NCBI GenBank assembly: GCA_021414185.1
Contig: JAIOOZ010000111.1
Span: forward strand, 1 to 7,027
Length of the DNA stretch: 7,027 nucleotides
Direction: 5' to 3'
DNA from: Betaproteobacteria bacterium
GTDB taxonomy: Bacteria > Pseudomonadota > Gammaproteobacteria > Burkholderiales > SG8-41
Shown: piece by piece, positions 5,863-7,027 of the stretch
Layout of the letters: every line of letters begins with the position of its first letter
How positions within the stretch are numbered: position 1 is the stretch's first letter
The notes under the pieces: model-generated
Databases searched by the model: none
What the model was told of the DNA's origin: nothing
What the model saw: the letters and a program-made list of their open reading frames with translations, nothing else
Made by a program: the position numbers and the translations under genes

Positions 5863-7027
5863 TGCGCGCAAGACTGCAAAACGTCGCGCCAGCATCGCGC
5901 GGGCTGCTGCCGAATCCGGCACTGGCCGGGTTCGTGCCGCGCATCGTCGACGGCGTACTCGAAGTGCCGGTCTACCATATGCGCGGCGGCACTTCGACCG
6001 GCATCGTGCTGTGGCACGAGCACCTGCCAGCCGACCTCGCGCTGCGCGAAGAAGCGATCCGCTGGCTGATGGGCGTGCCGCCGGCGGGCGAAGTCAAAGG
6101 CAACAGACAGACGACCGGCCTCGGCCGGGGCCCCTCGACCAGCAACAAGGTATTCATCATCGACCGCTCACCCAACACCGATGCCGATATCACCAGCACG
6201 CTTGCACAGCTCGCGTCCGACAAAGCCGCGATCGACTGGAGCGTCAATTGCGGCAACATGTCCGCGGCGCTGACCATGTACGCGCTGGATGCCGGATTGT
6301 TCAAAGCTTCAACCGGCACCACCGTGATGCGGATATTCAATACCAACACCCGCGTGACGACCGACGCGACCGTCAAAACGCCGGATGGCACGCCATACAT
6401 CCCCGCCGACACTGAAATCCCCGGCGTGATGGGAAAATTTCCCGGCGTCGAATTGAGCCTGCGCAATCCGGTAGGCGCCAAAACCGGCAAGCTGCTGCCG
6501 ACCGGCAATGTCGTCGACAATTTTGCCGGCGTGGACGCCTCGTGCGTTGACGTTGCCGTTCCGATGGTGATCGTTAGTGCTGCCGACCTCGGTAAAACCG
6601 GCCAGGAGTCCGTCGAGGAACTCGCGCGCGACCAGGGTCTGAAACAACGCCTGCAGGCGATCTGGGTCGCAGCCGGTCTCAAAATGGGCCTGCGCACGAA
6701 AACCGGCGACCTGATGAGCGCCGACGACCTCGCGCGCAGCGAAACCATCCCGAAAATCTGCATGGTCGCGCCGCCGCAAGGCGAGGAGCACATTCTCGTG
6801 CGTTACTTTACGCCGCAAACGCCGCATAATTCGCTTGCGGTGACCGGCGGTTGCTGCCTCGCCGTAGCCTGCCTGCTGCCCGGAACCACGGCCAACCGGC
6901 TTGCGCGCGGCGTGCCGGTAATCAACGCCAAAGAAAGCGTGACCGTCGTGCAGATGCGCAATCCCGCCGGCGTGCTGCGTGCGCGCATTGCGGCGGCTAT
7001 GACTGCATCAGGCATGCATATCAGCAG
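5862..7027 (+). CDS. PrpF-family isomerase, C-terminus cut by right edge
   Basis: There are 388 open codons up to the window end. PrpF-family proteins (two diaminopimelate-epimerase-like folds) isomerise small unsaturated carboxylates: PrpF itself works beside AcnD on 2-methylaconitate, and relatives act on 4-oxalomesaconate or methylitaconate. Visible motifs are the N-terminal YHMRGGTSTG (38-47), GRGPSTSNKVFI (88-99), with Lys96 at the place of the Lys known to matter in Shewanella PrpF, WSVNCGNMSAAL (126-137) with Cys130 at the matching Cys, and FTPQTPHNSLAVTGG (316-330). About 35 residues precede the RGGTS motif, more than in most family members I recall, and the usual DGMGG-type loop is replaced by GNRQTTGLGRG (80-90). 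The ATG overlaps the previous stop (TAATG), suggesting translational coupling; a GTG at residue 25 is another possible start. No acnD is visible, so the substrate is uncertain and I give no symbol. Confidence 0.88.
   Translation, partial: MRARLQNVAPASRGLLPNPALAGFVPRIVDGVLEVPVYHMRGGTSTGIVLWHEHLPADLALREEAIRWLMGVPPAGEVKGNRQTTGLGRGPSTSNKVFIIDRSPNTDADITSTLAQLASDKAAIDWSVNCGNMSAALTMYALDAGLFKASTGTTVMRIFNTNTRVTTDATVKTPDGTPYIPADTEIPGVMGKFPGVELSLRNPVGAKTGKLLPTGNVVDNFAGVDASCVDVAVPMVIVSAADLGKTGQESVEELARDQGLKQRLQAIWVAAGLKMGLRTKTGDLMSADDLARSETIPKICMVAPPQGEEHILVRYFTPQTPHNSLAVTGGCCLAVACLLPGTTANRLARGVPVINAKESVTVVQMRNPAGVLRARIAAAMTASGMHIS

Noticed and set aside
5972..6793. A 273-codon open frame on the minus strand opposite the PrpF-like gene
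   Set aside because: It is Ser/Arg/Pro-rich and shows no motif, while the plus strand frame has conserved PrpF motifs throughout.

Overview
The window looks like chromosomal DNA of a GC-rich proteobacterium, most likely a betaproteobacterium of the Burkholderiales or a related order. The reasons are a Bug/TctC-type solute-binding protein next to an amidase (a pairing expanded in Burkholderiales), a type 2 malate dehydrogenase, and a methylcitrate-cycle gene set that resembles betaproteobacterial and enterobacterial Prp proteins. Codon use is uniform, and I saw no mobile element, RNA gene or CRISPR array. The taxon is an inference.

Left part, minus strand (1-1164): a gene for a secreted Bug-type receptor (199-1164) is followed after a 10-bp gap by the first 62 codons of an amidase-family gene that runs off the left edge. 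Positions 1165-1343 form a divergent intergenic region. It carries an extended -10 promoter candidate for mdh and, on the other strand, a -10-like hexamer almost touching the start codon of the Bug gene.

Middle and right part, plus strand (1344-7027): mdh (malate dehydrogenase) ends in a clear Rho-independent terminator. A tight same-strand series follows: prpC (2-methylcitrate synthase, broken), a small DUF3147-like membrane protein, prpD (2-methylcitrate dehydratase), a secreted methionine-rich DUF3617-like protein, and a PrpF-family isomerase gene that is cut by the right edge. Gaps in this series are 44, 30 and 16 bp, and the last two genes overlap by 1 bp, so it reads as one operon. PrpC would condense propionyl-CoA with oxaloacetate, PrpD would dehydrate 2-methylcitrate, and malate dehydrogenase could supply the oxaloacetate. 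prpB, a methylisocitrate-forming aconitase and a prp regulator are not in the window.

The most notable observation is that prpC has lost an internal segment of about 83-86 bp. The loss shifts the frame and removes the conserved stretch holding the first catalytic histidine of the citrate synthase family. It is either a real inactivating deletion or an assembly error. Other points worth a look are the two small envelope-associated genes inside the methylcitrate operon and a PrpF-like protein with an N-terminal extension and altered motifs. I did not find convincing evidence for a wholly new system.
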